From contig JANYLA010000076.1 of NCBI GenBank assembly GCA_025361485.1, forward strand, positions 1 to 50,088: DNA of 50,088 nucleotides, given 5' to 3'. Below are positions 42,336 to 50,088 of the stretch, piece by piece. The DNA is from Bacteroidales bacterium (GTDB lineage Bacteria; Bacteroidota; Bacteroidia; Bacteroidales; Tenuifilaceae). The notes beneath the pieces are model-generated. The model was not told where the DNA came from and did no database searches. It was given only the letters and a program-made list of their open reading frames with translations. Positions within the stretch are counted from its first letter, which is position 1. Every line of letters starts with the position of its first letter. The position numbers and the translations under genes were made by a program.

Positions 42336-43565
42336 ATGTTTAGACCGTATTTAATATTTTTATCATTATTAATAACAACTACAACCACTCAGGCACAGCA
42401 GATGCCCGAGTGTTGGTATCGGTCGCAAGCGGCTTTTGAAAAAGGGGAATACGCTGTTGCCTTACAATGGATTGATTCGTGCATAATTCAAAAGGAGAAA
42501 AATTACTCCTTTTGGCTTAGAAAAGGTGAAATCCAATTCCATAAAAAGGATTATCAAAGTGCACTTGAATCACTCCTAAAAGCCGATAAGCTAAAAAAGA
42601 ACTCATCAGCATATGCACTTTCAGAAACCTATTGCACTATAGGCGATACAGCATCAGGATTTGCTCGGTTAAAAGCTTATTTAGGTCAAAACGATAAAAT
42701 TAGCGAAGGAGAAATTAATCTTGAACCAGCATTTAATAAGGCATCTAAATCGTATCAATGGAAAAAAATTTGGAGCAAAGAATGGTATTCTCCTCTTGAA
42801 AAATTGATTTCCGATGCCGAATACGGGCTTAGCAATCAAAGTTGGGATGAAGTCCTGGATTTGCTTAACCCTCGATTAAAGAGCAGTAAAGCCCGACCAC
42901 AACTACTTGCTCTTAGAGCAAGGGCATTCCAAGGCTTAGGCAGTTATAAAAATGCTATGGATGATATTTCTGCTGCGATTAGCAAAAGCAAAAAAAATCA
43001 CGAATACTTAGCCCAAAGAGCAGATGTATATTTAGCACAAGAGAAATATAATTTGGCTATCGAAGACCTCACCAAATCCATTGCCCTTTCGGGTGGTGAC
43101 CCTAAGTATTACAGAACAAGAGCCGATGCTTACTATAAAAACAAGCAGTACAATCAAGCTTATGATGATATTACCTACTATTTATCGTTTTACCCATCGA
43201 ATTCCGATGCGTCCTTTCAGCTAGCATTAATTTCCATTGAAAATGGCAGCTATGTTGATGCCCTATTCAGCTTAGGTAAACTCATTAAAACAAATCCTAA
43301 CGAGGCAAAGTATTATTACTACAGGGGCGTTGCCTATATCAAAACCGAAAACTTTAAAGTTGCCGAATCAGATTTAGATGTTGCAATTAAGAAGGGCTAT
43401 GGCCTATCCGATTCTTATTATCAAAGGGGTATTGCCCTAATCAACCAAAATAAAAAGGATAAGGCTTGCACAAATTGGGAAGAAGCCTCTAAACTTGGGA
43501 ATTTCAAAGCGCAAGAATTGCTCTATAGCAAATGCAACAAAGCGGCAACAATTAAGAAGTGGTAG
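42336..43565 (+). CDS. Exported TPR protein
   Basis: The 409-residue protein has a signal peptide (MFRPYLIFLSLLITTTTTQA) and about eight tetratricopeptide units over nearly its whole length, with AFEKGEYAVALQWIDSC near 33, AYDDITYYLSFYPSNSDA near 270 and AESDLDVAIKKGYGLSDSYYQRG near 345 as clear examples. The last units resemble Sel1-like repeats (CTNWEEASKLGNFKAQEL). Such proteins act as periplasmic or surface scaffolds. No partner is encoded beside it: pyk is upstream and DedA convergent downstream. No specific function can be assigned. Confidence 0.85.
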   Translation: MFRPYLIFLSLLITTTTTQAQQMPECWYRSQAAFEKGEYAVALQWIDSCIIQKEKNYSFWLRKGEIQFHKKDYQSALESLLKADKLKKNSSAYALSETYCTIGDTASGFARLKAYLGQNDKISEGEINLEPAFNKASKSYQWKKIWSKEWYSPLEKLISDAEYGLSNQSWDEVLDLLNPRLKSSKARPQLLALRARAFQGLGSYKNAMDDISAAISKSKKNHEYLAQRADVYLAQEKYNLAIEDLTKSIALSGGDPKYYRTRADAYYKNKQYNQAYDDITYYLSFYPSNSDASFQLALISIENGSYVDALFSLGKLIKTNPNEAKYYYYRGVAYIKTENFKVAESDLDVAIKKGYGLSDSYYQRGIALINQNKKDKACTNWEEASKLGNFKAQELLYSKCNKAATIKKW

Positions 43566-43591
43566 CATTTAGTTTTCTTCAGTAAAAAACT

Positions 43592-44212
43592 TTAAGCTTC
43601 TTTTTGACTATTCTTTCTTTTATTACTAACCACCAGATATACAATAAAACCAATACCCAACGCAAGAAGCAGATATGCAATATAATGCAAAATTTTATCT
43701 TTATACTCGTAAGCAAAGTAACCAACAATAGCTAAAATAATATTCCAAATTCCTGCACCAACAAAGGTATAAAGAGCAAAATCACGAAGTTTCATCTTAG
43801 CTAGTCCGGCAGGGATTGATATTAAGTGCCTTACACCAGGGATTAAGCGACCAATAAAGGTTGAGCTCTTTCCATTCCGAATAAAATAGTTTTCGGCATG
43901 CTCAACTTTATCCTTTGTAACCAAAAACATATGGGCAACCCTTGTATCGGCAAATTTATATACTAATGGACGACCTAAATATCTTGCCAAAAAATAGTTA
44001 AATAATGAACCAATTAATGCTCCAGTAGTTCCTGAAATGATTACACCAAAAAGGCTTAATGAACCTTGAGCCGCTTTATATGCAGCGAATGGAATTACTA
44101 CCTCTGAGGGCAGTGGTATAAAAGTACTCTCAATAGCCATTAATAGCGCAATTGTAAAGTAGTTCATATTGGCCATATACCAATCGAAGAGCGTTTGAAA
44201 GAATTCCATCAT
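43592..44212 (-). CDS. DedA/SNARE-associated family membrane protein
   Basis: The 206-residue polytopic inner-membrane protein has the family signature around FIGRLIPGVRHLISIPAG (G-x-x-x-P-G-x-R) near residue 110-127. It also shows the re-entrant region IESTFIPLPSEVVIPFA near residue 27-43 and a final span before a short basic tail. DedA proteins are needed for membrane potential and lipid-carrier recycling; some members flip undecaprenyl phosphate or phosphatidylethanolamine. A -7 element lies at 44238-44245. It is on the same strand as, and 95 bp after, the TlpA gene. Confidence 0.92.
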   Translation of the reverse strand: MMEFFQTLFDWYMANMNYFTIALLMAIESTFIPLPSEVVIPFAAYKAAQGSLSLFGVIISGTTGALIGSLFNYFLARYLGRPLVYKFADTRVAHMFLVTKDKVEHAENYFIRNGKSSTFIGRLIPGVRHLISIPAGLAKMKLRDFALYTFVGAGIWNIILAIVGYFAYEYKDKILHYIAYLLLALGIGFIVYLVVSNKRKNSQKEA

Positions 44213-44237
44213 AATCAGCTATTTTTTATTGAGTCGA

Positions 44238-44245
44238 CAAATATA
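44238..44245 (-). promoter_or_regulatory. -7 element of the DedA gene
   Basis: On the minus strand this reads TATATTTG (TAnnTTTG exact), 26 bp upstream of the ATG at 44212. The -33 element is not clear. Confidence 0.45.
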
Positions 44246-44307
44246 ACCAACAATTCCAATTATAAATAAAATGATGAGTTGATGGGATTACAGATAATAA
44301 ATTTAAA

Positions 44308-45669
44308 CTAGCGGAAAACTATCTTTAGCTTTGCCTCAAGCTGTTTCACATTTGTAGGTTTAGAAATGATAATCATGTCTTTATCCAGCAGAAATAGTTT
44401 AGGTGTTCCATCAACGGCGTATTCCTTTATTATTTTACTTTCCCCATTATCAGGCTCAATAGCATTAATCCAGCTATACTTTTTTTCATCAACATTTTGC
44501 TTCCATCCTTCAAGCTCATTATCAATGCAAATTGCTATTACCTCAAACCGATGAGATTTATACTCTAAATAGATTTTATAAAGTTCAGGAATCATCTCGG
44601 TGCAATGGGGGCACCACAACGACCAAAAAACAATAACTTTATAAGGAGCATTTACTTTTGATAGTTTTAGCTTTATTCCTTCAGAAGTATTTAGTGTAAA
44701 ATCTTTGACTTTAGTGCCAACACCGTTGCTTTGCTGAATATTATAATTTTTTATTTCCTCAGCAGACAGGTTTATGGGAGGTAAACCATCGAATGAAGTT
44801 TCAAGGAGAAATCTTGCTACCCCATCGTAATCAGAATCAATGTAGTTTTTTAAAAGTGTACTCCTGAAATAACTTTTAACAGTGGATTCGGCATCGAGGT
44901 TCATTAAAGCTCTAGCTCCTTCAATAAATGATGAATCCTGTTGCTCCTTATCAAAATCCATATCAACGAAAAGTTCAATAAACCCCCAAACCTTGGTTTC
45001 CAATGCCAAAGAATTTACAAACCGAATATCGTTGAGATTACAATTAAGCCACCAGTTTTGTTTCATGAAGGTATTTCTCTTCTTCGATTCTAAACCTATT
45101 GGAGGTGTCAACCTAGCTTCGAGCAGTATAAAATTGGATGAAAAAAGATTAGGATTACTAATAGCCAAGTTTCTAGCTGCATTGTATAGCTCAACTTGAG
45201 CAAGAAATTGCTCATTGATTAAATGTTTATAGAATTTAGAGCTATCGGGGTAAAAATCGATAAGTGAGTTTAGCAACCATGTCTTTTGCGACAATCTCTT
45301 CTTTATTCTTTGATATTGAAAAAATATCTCATTCTCCTTCGATTCTATCGATTTCAGGCTATCCTCAGCAGCAAAAACAACCGTTTCAAGTGATATTTTG
45401 GGTTCAGAGGCAACAACAAAATCAACGCTAATATTTTTTCCTAATGCTAAACGATAAAGACCCTGCTTGTAGCTCTTCGGCAAGCTGAATTTATAAAGTC
45501 CTTGCGATTGCGGCACTGAAGAGTCAACCATAAAACCTGATTGATCGTGAAAGAACAATTTTGCCAGCTTTGTATGCGATTGCTTTACTAAAATCTGAAT
45601 ATCAACCTGTGATTTAGCAGCCTGAGAGAATATTATTAAAGCAAAAAGGATAAATCGAAATCTTAACAT
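44308..45669 (-). CDS. TlpA-like thioredoxin-domain protein with N-terminal DUF4369-like region
   Basis: The 453-residue protein has a signal peptide (FRFILFALIIFSQAAKSQ). A beta-rich N-terminal part follows that resembles the DUF4369/DUF5106 combination of Bacteroidota, and a helical middle part of about 170 residues. The C-terminal thioredoxin domain (about 315-453) carries the active site WCPHCTEMIPEL (cysteines 353 and 356) and the cis-proline in VDGTPKLFLLD. It should act as a periplasmic thiol-disulfide oxidoreductase. It is 18 bp downstream of the cysteine-hydrolase-like gene, so the two are probably one operon. Confidence 0.88.
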   Translation of the reverse strand: MLRFRFILFALIIFSQAAKSQVDIQILVKQSHTKLAKLFFHDQSGFMVDSSVPQSQGLYKFSLPKSYKQGLYRLALGKNISVDFVVASEPKISLETVVFAAEDSLKSIESKENEIFFQYQRIKKRLSQKTWLLNSLIDFYPDSSKFYKHLINEQFLAQVELYNAARNLAISNPNLFSSNFILLEARLTPPIGLESKKRNTFMKQNWWLNCNLNDIRFVNSLALETKVWGFIELFVDMDFDKEQQDSSFIEGARALMNLDAESTVKSYFRSTLLKNYIDSDYDGVARFLLETSFDGLPPINLSAEEIKNYNIQQSNGVGTKVKDFTLNTSEGIKLKLSKVNAPYKVIVFWSLWCPHCTEMIPELYKIYLEYKSHRFEVIAICIDNELEGWKQNVDEKKYSWINAIEPDNGESKIIKEYAVDGTPKLFLLDKDMIIISKPTNVKQLEAKLKIVFR

Positions 45670-45687
45670 CCACCAAGTTATTATAAG

Positions 45688-46188
45688 TTACTCCTTTTTC
45701 TTTGTTGGTCTATAAATACTCATTTTCCCTTTGATAATCGTGCTAATATCAAGCGTACTCAATCCAACTTTTCGGCCCGAAAAGTCTGTATTTTGATGTG
45801 CTAACTCGTAAATACCTTTTTCAATTACCCTATAAACAATAGCTGTATGGTGCTCCATGCTTTCGGTGTAGGTGGTATTCCCTTTTGTGTATTTAACTTT
45901 AACTCCTTCGAATTGAATAATATCACCGGGATAAATAATATCATTTTTGGGATTTACTAGTTTACCATACTTATACTTTAAATCCCAATCGGCATTAATT
46001 TGAATTAACACCTTGTTTGCCAAATCCCAGCATTCTCCCCGATCAACCTTTTTGCCAATCGTTGTCTTAACTATTTCAATCACTTGCTTATTTAAGGTTG
46101 GAATACTGTCCTGCGAGAAACAGGAAAACCCTAAAAAGATTATAAATGAAAATAACAAAACGATTCTCTTTTTTAGTGTTGTCTTCAT
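45688..46188 (-). CDS. Exported CHAP/NlpC-like cysteine hydrolase candidate
   Basis: The 166-residue protein is started here at the ATG at 46186-46188; the longer frame would need GTG 46200. The N-terminus is hydrophobic (RIVLLFSFIIFLGFSCFS), and the cysteine may make it a lipoprotein. The body has GECWDLANKVL with a candidate nucleophile cysteine near residue 53 and MEHHTAIVYRV with candidate histidine near 112. That order and the GDIIQFEG segment between them match papain-fold CHAP/NlpC-type hydrolases and the related BBC1/AIM3-type domain. Substrate unknown, perhaps cell-wall peptides. It precedes the TlpA gene by 18 bp. Confidence 0.65.
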   Translation of the reverse strand: MKTTLKKRIVLLFSFIIFLGFSCFSQDSIPTLNKQVIEIVKTTIGKKVDRGECWDLANKVLIQINADWDLKYKYGKLVNPKNDIIYPGDIIQFEGVKVKYTKGNTTYTESMEHHTAIVYRVIEKGIYELAHQNTDFSGRKVGLSTLDISTIIKGKMSIYRPTKKKE

Positions 46189-46225
46189 AGCTAATTTCAC
46201 TCTTTTATGTAAGGTTGTAAATCTA

Positions 46226-48592
46226 TTAAACGTTATCCTTTTCGAGGTGTTGAACTAATTTATTCCTAAGCTCATTGGGAATAAATGGTTTAAGAATAAA
46301 ATCGTTCATACCAAGGCTGTAAATCCTATTCTGAATATCCATCATAGCCGATGCGGTAAGGGCTATAATCGGTATACTATTCTTTTTAATATCGCTCATC
46401 TTTCGAATAGCAATTGTTGCCTCGTAGCCGCTCATAACAGGCATTTCAAGATCCATGAGTATCAAATCAAAATTTCCATTTTGATGCATCTCCACCGCGA
46501 TCTGTCCATTCTCAGCATGTTCAACCTCAATACCCCACTTGGTAAGAAACTTCTCGGCTATGATTTTATTAATTTCGTTGTCTTCAACAATTAGCACTCT
46601 ATGCTTCTTTGTGAAATCGATAATCGCTTCTGCTCTAGTTGAAACCTTTGAGTCTGTAATTGAAATATTTGCCTTTGGGAATTGAAGAGAAAAGAAGAAA
46701 GTAGAACCTTCGCCTTGTCTACTATTTACTTTAATAACTCCTCCAAGCACTCTTACAATTCGCTGCGAAATAGCCAGCCCTAAACCAGTTCCACCATATT
46801 TTCGGGTTGTATCGGCATTTGCTTGTGTAAATTCCTTAAAAATTATGCCCTGTTTATCACTTTCAATCCCTATTCCTGTATCAGAAATTGCAAATTGAAT
46901 GGTTGAGCTATCTTTTTGATCCTTCTCTAATTTTATTGATAAAGAAATCTTTCCTTTCTCGGTAAATTTCAGCGCATTGCCAATAAGATTGGTGAGAACC
47001 TGATTAATTCGGACAGGATCCCCAATCAGATTATTTGGAATACGATCGTCAATTTCAGAGACCAGAATAATACCCTTATTCTTTGCAATCAGATTGTAGC
47101 TATTTCTTAATCCATCGGCAATCAGCTTTAAATCGATTACCTCCTTAACAAGCTGAATCTTTCCCGCTTCGATCTTGCTAAAATCAAGAATATCATTTAA
47201 TAATGCAAGAAGCGATTCTGCCGAAAACTTTAAAGCCCCAAGATTTTGTAGTTGATCCTGTTTGGGGCTTTCTTGAAGTAAAAGATTTGTCATCCCAATT
47301 ACAGCATTCATCGGAGTTCGAATCTCATGGCTCATGGTTGATAGAAACTGCTCCTTAGCCTTGCTCGCCTCTTCAGCTAAGGTCTTAGCTTGAATCAGCT
47401 CCTCTTCTACCCTTTTTCGCTGAGTTATATCACTCATTACAATTAGCAGGCATTTTACTCCTTGAATATTTATTTCTTCGGCTGAAAACAAACAAGTTAA
47501 GATTTCTCCCTTTGTGTTTTTGATTTGAAGTTCCTGCTCCGACAATCGGCCCGAAGTAGAAATCTGATCGATTAACTGTCCACGAATATTTGGATTTTGA
47601 TAAATACCAACCTTCTTTGAAGAATGACCAATTACTTTTTCGCGTTTAAGGCCGGTTGTTTGAAGAAAAGTTTCATTAACATCAATATATCTACCCTCGT
47701 TAAATGTAGTAATAGCCATCATTACAGCTCTTGTATTGAAAGCTTTGGAAAATTTTTCTTCTGATATCTTAATTGCGCTTTCAGCTTTTATCTTTTGAGT
47801 AATATCCTGACAAATTACGAATATCACATCTTTTCCACTCCAATACCCTTTAAACATCCTAGTTTCAGTAGGAATTCTGATCTGCTTTTTGGTAAGAAGG
47901 AAAGAAGAAAAGCTCTCCTTCCGATTTTTATTTACATTTTTAATAATACTTTCAATATTAAAATCCTCAGCAGTAATAATCAATTCTTCATAGGGTTTTA
48001 GTAATAGTTCGTGCTCTCTATAACCCAGTAAATCGATCACAGGTTGATTGGTTTGAATAATATTTCCCTTATTATTTAGAATAAAAACAAAATCATCAAA
48101 AGTGTTCACTAGTAATCGGAAGTTCTGCTCTTCTTCTATTAGCTTTGACTCTGTCTCCTTTTGAGGTGTGATATCAAAACATGAATCGAGAAGTGCAGGC
48201 TTTTTATCCCACACAATAACCGACACATGAGATTTAAGCCACTTAAGGGTTCCTGTCTTTGTTAAAATTCTGAAAGTATAACTACTTGATGGTTTTTGAC
48301 TAATCTCAAGATAATTGTTGTGGAAAAGAAGCTTAATCAACTTCTTATCGTTAGGATGGACTATATCAATGAAATTAATTGACCTAAGCTCTTCCGAAGT
48401 GAAACCCGTGAGATGACAAAAACTTGGATTATTGAATACAATTTTAAAATCTTGTACAATATAAATACCTCCTTCACTGCTCTCCGCAATATCCCTTAAC
48501 AGTTGATATTCGCTTTTAACAGCCTCTAGTTCAGCCTTTAACCTCAACACCTCATCAACCTGATTTTGCTTTGAATCAAGCATACTTTTCAT
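46226..48592 (-). CDS. Soluble PAS-domain hybrid histidine kinase
   Basis: The 788-residue protein has no membrane span. A short coiled coil is followed by three PAS domains (about 30-150, 155-270, 280-395; the second begins FRLLVNTFDDFVFILNNKG). HisKA (FLSTMSHEIRTPMNAVIGM, phospho-histidine near 418) and HATPase (GGTGLGLAISQRIVRVLGG) follow, then a receiver domain (LILMDLEMPVMSGYEA, aspartate near 712). This is the ArcB/BarA-like layout without a visible HPt domain. It should read a cytosolic signal. A TATCTTTG -7 element is present upstream. The downstream neighbour is the cysteine-hydrolase gene after 37 bp, which may be cotranscribed. The second methionine (48583) could also be the start. 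Confidence 0.92.
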   Translation of the reverse strand: MKSMLDSKQNQVDEVLRLKAELEAVKSEYQLLRDIAESSEGGIYIVQDFKIVFNNPSFCHLTGFTSEELRSINFIDIVHPNDKKLIKLLFHNNYLEISQKPSSSYTFRILTKTGTLKWLKSHVSVIVWDKKPALLDSCFDITPQKETESKLIEEEQNFRLLVNTFDDFVFILNNKGNIIQTNQPVIDLLGYREHELLLKPYEELIITAEDFNIESIIKNVNKNRKESFSSFLLTKKQIRIPTETRMFKGYWSGKDVIFVICQDITQKIKAESAIKISEEKFSKAFNTRAVMMAITTFNEGRYIDVNETFLQTTGLKREKVIGHSSKKVGIYQNPNIRGQLIDQISTSGRLSEQELQIKNTKGEILTCLFSAEEINIQGVKCLLIVMSDITQRKRVEEELIQAKTLAEEASKAKEQFLSTMSHEIRTPMNAVIGMTNLLLQESPKQDQLQNLGALKFSAESLLALLNDILDFSKIEAGKIQLVKEVIDLKLIADGLRNSYNLIAKNKGIILVSEIDDRIPNNLIGDPVRINQVLTNLIGNALKFTEKGKISLSIKLEKDQKDSSTIQFAISDTGIGIESDKQGIIFKEFTQANADTTRKYGGTGLGLAISQRIVRVLGGVIKVNSRQGEGSTFFFSLQFPKANISITDSKVSTRAEAIIDFTKKHRVLIVEDNEINKIIAEKFLTKWGIEVEHAENGQIAVEMHQNGNFDLILMDLEMPVMSGYEATIAIRKMSDIKKNSIPIIALTASAMMDIQNRIYSLGMNDFILKPFIPNELRNKLVQHLEKDNV

Positions 48593-48672
48593 TTCAGATT
48601 AGACCGAAAAGATATAAAAAAAAAGTGACTATCATTTAATGCTAACATTATTATATGTAAATATCTATTATT

Positions 48673-48680
48673 CAAAGATA
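48673..48680 (-). promoter_or_regulatory. -7 element of the PAS kinase gene
   Basis: On the minus strand this reads TATCTTTG, identical to the yebC and pyk elements, 81 bp upstream of the ATG. The 254-bp gap to hsp20 shows no other recognised site and no obvious heat-shock element. Confidence 0.5.
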
Positions 48681-48846
48681 TAATCAAATTAATATGTCAT
48701 ATTGTCTTTACAATAAAAACAAATACGCCATTATGTCTTATTTTATTGATTGGCATATTCATTGAATAGTTCATATCAGCAATCAAATTATTAAAGGTTG
48801 CAAAAAAAACAATTAAAAGTTAAACTAAATAATGGAGGAAAAAACA

Positions 48847-49278
48847 ATGATTCCGATGATTAGACGTAAAGCGATGTTACCAAACTTCACAGATGAATTT
48901 TTTGGTGACAACATGTTTGCACGATTCTTTGATGTACCTGCAAACACAACAATGCCTGCTGTAAATATTAAGGAGGGCAAAGAGGATTTTACCATCGAGG
49001 TGGCAGCACCAGGCTTTGACAAGGGTGATTTCAAGATTGACTTGAACAATAATGTTCTTGAAATCTCGAGCGAGAAAGAGGTAAATAACGAAGAAAGCAA
49101 CGAAAGGTTAATGCGCAGTGAATTTCAATATTCTGCTTTCAAGAGGTTCTTTACTCTTCCAAATACTATTGAATCTGAGAAGATTAAAGCCACTTACAAG
49201 GATGGTATTCTAAATGTTGTAATCCCTAAAAAGGAGGAAGCGAAGGTTAAGCCGGTACGCCAGATTTCAATCTCGTAA
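48847..49278 (+). CDS. Hsp20/alpha-crystallin family small heat-shock protein
   Basis: The 143-residue protein has an alpha-crystallin domain (about 37-130): TMPAVNIKEGKEDFTIEVAAPG, then FKIDLNNNVLEISSEKE, and the C-terminal GILNVVIPKKEE. A C-terminal IxI-like QISIS tail for oligomer contacts follows. It binds unfolding proteins without ATP. Two in-frame ATGs exist. The one at 48832 overlaps GGAGG (48834-48838), which is well placed (8-nt spacing) as the ribosome-binding site for ATG 48847, so 48847 is preferred. The gene ends at a long hairpin shared with pyrI. Confidence 0.93.
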   Translation: MIPMIRRKAMLPNFTDEFFGDNMFARFFDVPANTTMPAVNIKEGKEDFTIEVAAPGFDKGDFKIDLNNNVLEISSEKEVNNEESNERLMRSEFQYSAFKRFFTLPNTIESEKIKATYKDGILNVVIPKKEEAKVKPVRQISIS

Positions 49279-49285
49279 GGGATTT

Positions 49286-49338
49286 AGCGACAAGTGAAAA
49301 GTGACAAGTGTATCACTTGTCGCTTGTCGCTTGTCGCT
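49286..49338. terminator. Long heptamer-built hairpin between hsp20 and pyrI
   Basis: The left arm 49286-49310 pairs with 49314-49338 around the loop TAT: 25 positions with one mismatch and two G-T pairs. The left arm is made of AGCGACA, AGTGAAA, AGTGACA, AGTG and the right arm of CACTTGT plus CGCTTGT repeats. It sits 8 nt past the hsp20 stop and 8 nt before the pyrI stop, so it could end both transcripts, although no strong T-run follows. Confidence 0.75.
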
Positions 49339-49346
49339 TGTCACTT

Positions 49347-49805
49347 CTAAAGATACTCCATATGCTCTTGGTCAGTAATCTTCTCGCAGTAATGGCATTT
49401 TAACGAAACATTCTTCTTATCAACCACCTTAAACCTTGGGGTAACCTTCTCGTTATTGGTTATACACTTAGGGTTCATGCACTTTACAATACCTGATATC
49501 TCATCCGGAACATCAACAAGCATTTTATCAACTACTTCATATTCCCTAATAATATTGAGCTTTGCAAGCGGAGCAACCATTGCAATACGGTTAATCTCAT
49601 CCTTCTCAAAGAATTTATCAGCAATTTTGATAATCGCCTTCTTCCCCATTCTTTGACTTTCGAGATTAGTACCAAATGTTATCTTACTGCCAATTTTATC
49701 CAAGCCAAGGATTGAAATTACTTTGAATAGGTTTTGAGCGGGTATATGATCGATAACGGTTCCATTGTGGATAGCGTTTACACTGAGCTGTTTTATATCT
49801 TTCAT
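49347..49805 (-). CDS. pyrI: Aspartate carbamoyltransferase regulatory subunit
   Basis: The 152-residue protein matches PyrI. An N-terminal allosteric domain begins [26 protein letters not shown]. The C-terminal zinc domain holds four cysteines, [12 protein letters not shown] and LKCHYC, which bind one zinc and contact the catalytic subunit. It gives feedback control by CTP and ATP to aspartate transcarbamoylase, the first committed step of pyrimidine synthesis. It follows pyrB after a 22-bp gap, in the usual pyrBI order, so both are in one operon. Confidence 0.97.
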   Translation of the reverse strand: MKDIKQLSVNAIHNGTVIDHIPAQNLFKVISILGLDKIGSKITFGTNLESQRMGKKAIIKIADKFFEKDEINRIAMVAPLAKLNIIREYEVVDKMLVDVPDEISGIVKCMNPKCITNNEKVTPRFKVVDKKNVSLKCHYCEKITDQEHMEYL

Positions 49806-49827
49806 GATATTTTCATTTTTAATATTG

Positions 49828-50088
49828 TTATTTTAAACCAAGAATCGAAACCATAATAGCCATACGAGTAAATACCCCATTCAAGGCTTGAGGAAAGTAG
49901 TAGGCTTTTGGATTATCGTCAACATCAGTATGAATCTCATTTACCCTTGGAAGTGGATGAAGGACTTTCATATTTGGCTTAGTCTCATCTAGCATTCCAT
50001 TGCGAAGCACATAAACGTTTTTAACCTTTTCGTACTCCAATGGGTCAGAGAAACGCTCGCGTTGCACCCTAGTCATGTAGATTATATC
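49828..50088 (-). CDS. pyrB: Aspartate carbamoyltransferase catalytic subunit, C-terminal part (runs off the window)
   Basis: The last 86 codons of PyrB are inside the window; the 5' part lies beyond 50088. The sequence [13 protein letters not shown] followed by [17 protein letters not shown] and [15 protein letters not shown] is the conserved C-terminal segment with the HPLPR active-site residues and the QxxNG tail. There is no reason to begin the gene at the internal methionine near 50076. It catalyses carbamoyl transfer to aspartate and pairs with PyrI. Confidence 0.97.
   Translation of the reverse strand, partial: DIIYMTRVQRERFSDPLEYEKVKNVYVLRNGMLDETKPNMKVLHPLPRVNEIHTDVDDNPKAYYFPQALNGVFTRMAIMVSILGLK

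Overview
The window is an AT-rich chromosomal segment of a Bacteroidota bacterium, most likely from Bacteroidales or a related class-Bacteroidia lineage. The genus cannot be named from sequence alone. The evidence is the recurrent Bacteroidota -7 promoter element (TAnnTTTG, best seen upstream of yebC, pyk and the HU-SPOR gene) and a set of lineage-typical proteins: HU-SPOR membrane protein, DUF4421 protein, TPR/PD40/OmpA PorE-like protein, GH3-serine hydrolase fusion, tricorn-like protease, YfiR-hybrid kinase and TlpA-type oxidoreductase. A rubredoxin and a QueE radical-SAM enzyme fit an anaerobic or oxygen-limited life. No rRNA, tRNA or CRISPR array was seen.

Layout. 1-5.5 kb: the start of an IS1595-type transposase at the left edge, an HU-SPOR envelope protein overlapping a YgjP-like metallopeptidase, a nitroreductase with a small unknown partner, a flavin split-barrel protein, YebC and a metallo-beta-lactamase-fold hydrolase. 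5.5-11.7 kb: a GT51 transglycosylase with a long AsmA-like periplasmic region, an outer-membrane beta-barrel protein, a DUF4421 protein and PepD. 12-16.5 kb: CysQ, then a three-gene operon (GT39, GT2, membrane-anchored patatin). 16.5-17.5 kb: a scarred locus where a histidine-kinase 3' end and a TPR 3' end meet head to head, followed by a 52-residue rubredoxin and a SiaC-type phosphoprotein. 17.6-21.4 kb: an exported papain-like peptidase, and an ankyrin protein with a beta-rich C-terminus paired with a small cysteine-rich lipoprotein. 21.5-31.4 kb: GalM, aldo/keto reductase, PorE-like protein, QueE, a 5'-nucleotidase-type phosphoesterase and a frameshifted tricorn protease. 31.5-39.5 kb: GH3-serine hydrolase, TonB-dependent receptor and YfiR-hybrid histidine kinase. 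39.5-50 kb: XerD, pyruvate kinase, TPR protein, DedA, TlpA, a CHAP/NlpC-like protein, a PAS hybrid kinase, Hsp20 and pyrI-pyrB (pyrB runs off the right edge).

How the genes fit together. This is mostly a housekeeping and envelope-biology region: peptidoglycan handling (GT51, SPOR, GH3, OmpA), envelope glycan modification (GT2/GT39), nutrient uptake and peptide turnover (TonB receptor, PepD, PepC-like, tricorn), and signalling (two hybrid kinases, SiaC).

The least explained structure is non-coding. At least seven intergenic sites carry degenerate arrays with a strict 7-nt period (units such as AGTTGAC, AGAnnnn, TTTCGCT, CTTGTCG). The one after pyrI folds into a near-perfect 25-bp hairpin, and the largest fills almost the whole xerD/pyk intergenic region. 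Other leads are the double 5' truncation at about 16.73 kb, two CRP/FNR-like palindromes in promoter regions, and the ankyrin/lipoprotein gene pair.
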